Both the position numbers and the translations under genes were made by a program. Positions 5,230-7,504 of a DNA stretch of 7,504 nt are shown piece after piece. The stretch's first letter is position 1. Each line of letters begins with the position of its first letter. The stretch spans positions 1-7,504 of the forward strand of contig JALNVT010000125.1 of the NCBI GenBank assembly GCA_023231265.1. Direction: 5' to 3'. The DNA comes from Sphaerochaetaceae bacterium (GTDB lineage Bacteria > Spirochaetota > Spirochaetia > Sphaerochaetales > Sphaerochaetaceae). The notes under the pieces are model-generated. The model ran no database searches. It had not been told where the DNA came from and worked only from the letters and a program-made list of their open reading frames with translations.

Positions 5230-6947
5230 TGGATAAAAACAACCCACTCTACAGTTTGTTATCAAACAATCATTCAAAGGTTCAAGCGACACCATATTTA
5301 TCAACAGTAAGTGGAGTTGCCTCCACAAATAGCAAGATGATCAGATATTTTGATCTTGAAATTGATGCTATTGATATAATTACCACAAAGAGCATTCAGG
5401 TAAGCAATAATCCTGGTAACCGCGAGCCCATTATCTGTGAGACTTCTTTAGGTAATTTTGGAAACTCAGTTGGACTTAGAAATCCTGGAATGGATGTTGT
5501 TTTTCCTCAGCTCAAAAAATTAAGAGATGAAGGTCTTACAAAATTTTTGAACATAAGTCTGAGTGCAAATTGCATTGAAGATTTTATAACTCTTGTTAAT
5601 AAATTTGATTGCATTGCTGATTCTTTGGAACTAAATTTTTCATGTCCTCATGCATCAGCGGGATTTGGAGCATCAATTGGTTGTGATATAAATATTGCAG
5701 CTCAATATGTTAAAGAAATCAAAGAAGCATGCCCTGATATGAAATCTCTGTTGTGGATCAAATTGACTCCAAATGTTCAAAATATCGGTTCAATTGCAAG
5801 AGCTTGTGTAGAAAATGGAGCTGATGGTATTGTTGCTATAAATACTGTCGGACCCGAAGTTCATGTTGATTCAGCTTCTAAAACTCCAATACTTCAAAAT
5901 TCTATTGGAGGAGCTGGTGGTATGAGCGGAGAGTGGGTATATAAAAGAGCTCTGCAAGCAATTGGACAGATAAGAGAAGCAATTCCATCTCATGTTCCCC
6001 TCTTGGCAATGGGTGGTGTAAGTGATGGTGATAGAGTTAAAGAAATGATACATGCTGGAGCAGATGCAGTAGGTATTGGTTCTGCTCTTGCTATGGTAAA
6101 TCAGGCACAGTGGCCAGATTATTTCCAATCCATGAAAGATGAATATTATGATAAAAAGGTAACTAAAACTTCCAAATCATTTCTAACAGATAAGAATAAA
6201 ATGGAATATCATAAAATGAAAATTGAGAATATTGAGTTTTATGGTGAAGATACGATGATTCTTACTTTAGATAAGGATATGAAATGCGAAGCTGGTGAAT
6301 TTGCATTTCTATGGCTTCCAGGTATTGGTGAGAAGCCATTCACCCTTTCTTGTGATGAACCTGTCACTTTTATAATTAAAAGAAGAGGTATTTTTACAAG
6401 TGCTCTATGGAATTTGAATGTGGGTGATGATATATATGTTAGAGGCATGTATGGAGCAACCATAAAAAATAGAGTGAGCAGAAGTGCTTTATGTATTGCA
6501 GGTGGAACAGGTATTGCTGTGCTACCAGCTCTTGCAAGAAAACTTAAGAGTGAAAATACAAGAATGAAATTCTTAGTTGGAACAAGTGAGAGCAATCAAA
6601 AAGAACCTCTTCTTCAGTATCAATTGAGCCAATATGGTGAGTATAAATCTGTAGCCGATGATGGAGTTCCTGCTCGAGTTTTAGGTGAGCTTGATAATGT
6701 TGAAGTTCATGGTGATATCAATGCTTATTTGATTGGACCAGAAATTTTCATGGCAATTGCTGCTAAAAAGCTCATAGAAAAAGGGTTCAATAAGAAAAAT
6801 ATCTATTTATCTATGGAAAAGATGACTCGATGTGGCGTAGGCCTTTGCGGAGAGTGTGTATGTGGTGATACACTTACATGTCAAAGCGGTTCTTTTGTAA
6901 AATATGAATATATAGAAGAAAATGAAAGCGAGTTATTGGAGAGGTAA
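5229..6947 (+). CDS. pyrDK: Dihydroorotate dehydrogenase B: PyrD-PyrK fusion
   Basis: One 572-aa chain combines the catalytic and electron-transfer subunits of NAD-dependent class 1B dihydroorotate dehydrogenase, which are normally separate proteins. It oxidises dihydroorotate to orotate and passes electrons from FMN through an iron-sulfur cluster and FAD to NAD+. PyrD part (1 to about 305): TTKSIQ (52-57), NFSCP with the class 1 catalytic Cys139, WIKLTP (177-181, Lys178), GGMSG (230-234) and the FMN-phosphate segment GGVSDGD to VGIGSAL (262-287). After a Lys-rich linker (about 306-328) comes PyrK: an FAD-binding PGIGEKPFTLS block (364-374), nucleotide-binding IAGGTGIAVLPAL (423-435) and a [2Fe-2S] site C535-x4-C540-x2-C543-x7-C551, with an extra Cys545. 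The ATG shares one base with the pyrF stop; a weak AAAGG (5214-5218) lies 10 nt upstream. The frame is unbroken across the junction, so the fusion looks genuine. Confidence 0.95.
   Translation: MDKNNPLYSLLSNNHSKVQATPYLSTVSGVASTNSKMIRYFDLEIDAIDIITTKSIQVSNNPGNREPIICETSLGNFGNSVGLRNPGMDVVFPQLKKLRDEGLTKFLNISLSANCIEDFITLVNKFDCIADSLELNFSCPHASAGFGASIGCDINIAAQYVKEIKEACPDMKSLLWIKLTPNVQNIGSIARACVENGADGIVAINTVGPEVHVDSASKTPILQNSIGGAGGMSGEWVYKRALQAIGQIREAIPSHVPLLAMGGVSDGDRVKEMIHAGADAVGIGSALAMVNQAQWPDYFQSMKDEYYDKKVTKTSKSFLTDKNKMEYHKMKIENIEFYGEDTMILTLDKDMKCEAGEFAFLWLPGIGEKPFTLSCDEPVTFIIKRRGIFTSALWNLNVGDDIYVRGMYGATIKNRVSRSALCIAGGTGIAVLPALARKLKSENTRMKFLVGTSESNQKEPLLQYQLSQYGEYKSVADDGVPARVLGELDNVEVHGDINAYLIGPEIFMAIAAKKLIEKGFNKKNIYLSMEKMTRCGVGLCGECVCGDTLTCQSGSFVKYEYIEENESELLER
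6938..6944 (+). promoter_or_regulatory. Ribosome binding site of pyrC
   Basis: GGAGAGG lies inside the last codons of pyrDK, 7 nt before the ATG at 6952. The next in-frame stop upstream is at 6913-6915, so the pyrC product cannot extend more than 12 residues upstream. The strong site supports ATG 6952 over the TTG at 6949. Confidence 0.75.
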
Positions 6948-6951
6948 GTTG

Positions 6952-7504
6952 ATGGTAGATCCACATGTACATTTGAGAGATTGGGAAGATAAAGATAAAG
7001 ATACAATAAAGCACGCTTTGAGCGTTGCTTTATCCTGTGGCATCAATGAGGTTTTTGATATGCCAAATACAAAGCCTCCTCTTACAAATAGAGAATTGAT
7101 ATTGGATAGGTTATCTGACGCTCAAGATGCAATTAATGCATTGGGCAATAAAAACTTAACTTACAGAGTGTATGCTGGACTTACTGGAAAAGAAGAACAA
7201 ATCAAAGAAGTCGTTGAAACTTATTTTGAATTGTTTCCGATGGTTATTGGACTCAAAATGTTTGCAGGAAACTCTACTGGTGGAATGGGAATAGTTAAAG
7301 AAAAAGACCAAAAAAGGGTTTTTCAAATTTTAGTTGAAAATGGCTATGATGGTGTTCTGGTGGTTCATTGTGAAAAAGAATCTTTGATGAAACCAAAACT
7401 TTTCGATACCAAAGACCTTTCGACTCAGAGTATTGCCAGACCTAAAGAAGCAGAGATTGAGTCTATAAAAGATATGATAAAAATAGCAAAAGAAACATCT
7501 TTTA
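6952..7504 (+). CDS. pyrC: Dihydroorotase, 3'-truncated by the window end
   Basis: 184 residues are visible. The enzyme cyclises carbamoyl aspartate to dihydroorotate, the step between PyrBI and PyrDK. It is a zinc amidohydrolase: the metal-binding HxH sits in VDPHVHLRD (2-10: H5, H7), the substrate-binding Asn39 is in MPNT (37-40), Lys102 in GLKMF is the likely carboxylated bridging lysine, and His139 in VVHCE is a further metal ligand. The ARPKEAE block (162-168) is also typical of dihydroorotase relatives. The HxH is almost at the N-terminus, so the beta-sandwich domain in front of the barrel in longer dihydroorotases is absent; this is a compact barrel-only form. The remaining metal ligands should lie past the window end. 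It starts 4 nt after pyrDK. Another cyclic amidohydrolase is possible, but the operon makes dihydroorotase by far the best call. Confidence 0.92.
   Translation, partial: MVDPHVHLRDWEDKDKDTIKHALSVALSCGINEVFDMPNTKPPLTNRELILDRLSDAQDAINALGNKNLTYRVYAGLTGKEEQIKEVVETYFELFPMVIGLKMFAGNSTGGMGIVKEKDQKRVFQILVENGYDGVLVVHCEKESLMKPKLFDTKDLSTQSIARPKEAEIESIKDMIKIAKETSF
7006..7033 (+). other. Stem-loop inside the start of pyrC
   Basis: Bases 7006-7016 pair with 7022-7033 over 11 bp with one bulged T (7025) and the loop tttga. It lies in codons 19-28 of pyrC and is followed by CCTGTGG rather than a T run, so it is not a terminator. It could affect pyrC translation or mRNA decay, or be chance. Confidence 0.35.

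Overview
This is a low-GC bacterial window in which every supported gene is on the + strand. It covers the 3' part of an exopolysaccharide (EPS) gene, a roughly 350-nt regulatory intergenic region, and the front of a de novo pyrimidine (UMP) operon that runs off the right edge. No rRNA or other lineage marker is present. AT-rich codon use, strong GGAG-type ribosome binding sites, an NAD-linked class 1B dihydroorotate dehydrogenase with PyrK, and a fused PyrB-PyrI suggest an anaerobe. A Treponema-like spirochaete or an AT-rich Clostridia/Lachnospiraceae-type Firmicute would fit, but the sequence alone does not decide.

Left region (1-1709): a 5'-truncated polysaccharide co-polymerase fused to a bacterial tyrosine kinase (Wzc or CpsC-CpsD type). 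It has an internal Tyr cluster, an unusual charged C-terminal extension and a degenerate EX2RX2R oligomerisation motif.

Intergenic region (1710-2057): an AT-rich spacer, a long inverted repeat that may end the EPS transcript, a weak promoter candidate and a second hairpin. These are followed by a 30-codon leader ORF with its own ribosome binding site. The 3' half of the leader is an almost G-free, U-rich tract, and its stop codon lies on the first bases of an intrinsic terminator just ahead of pyrBI. This architecture matches the UTP-sensing, translation-coupled attenuation known from enterobacterial pyrBI (pyrL) and pyrE, and it is the most interesting signal in the window.

Right region (2058-7504): pyrBI (catalytic and regulatory aspartate transcarbamoylase chains fused), pyrE, pyrF (type 2 OMP decarboxylase), pyrDK (dihydroorotate dehydrogenase fused to its FAD/[2Fe-2S] electron-transfer subunit) and pyrC (dihydroorotase, cut by the window end). 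Gaps are 10 nt, 9 nt, a 1-nt overlap and 4 nt, so this is one transcription unit. Together the products convert carbamoyl phosphate and aspartate to UMP: PyrBI, PyrC, PyrDK, PyrE, PyrF in pathway order. Carbamoyl-phosphate synthase (carAB) and pyrR are not in the window. PyrBI would supply nucleotide feedback at the enzyme level, and the leader would supply UTP feedback at the transcription level.
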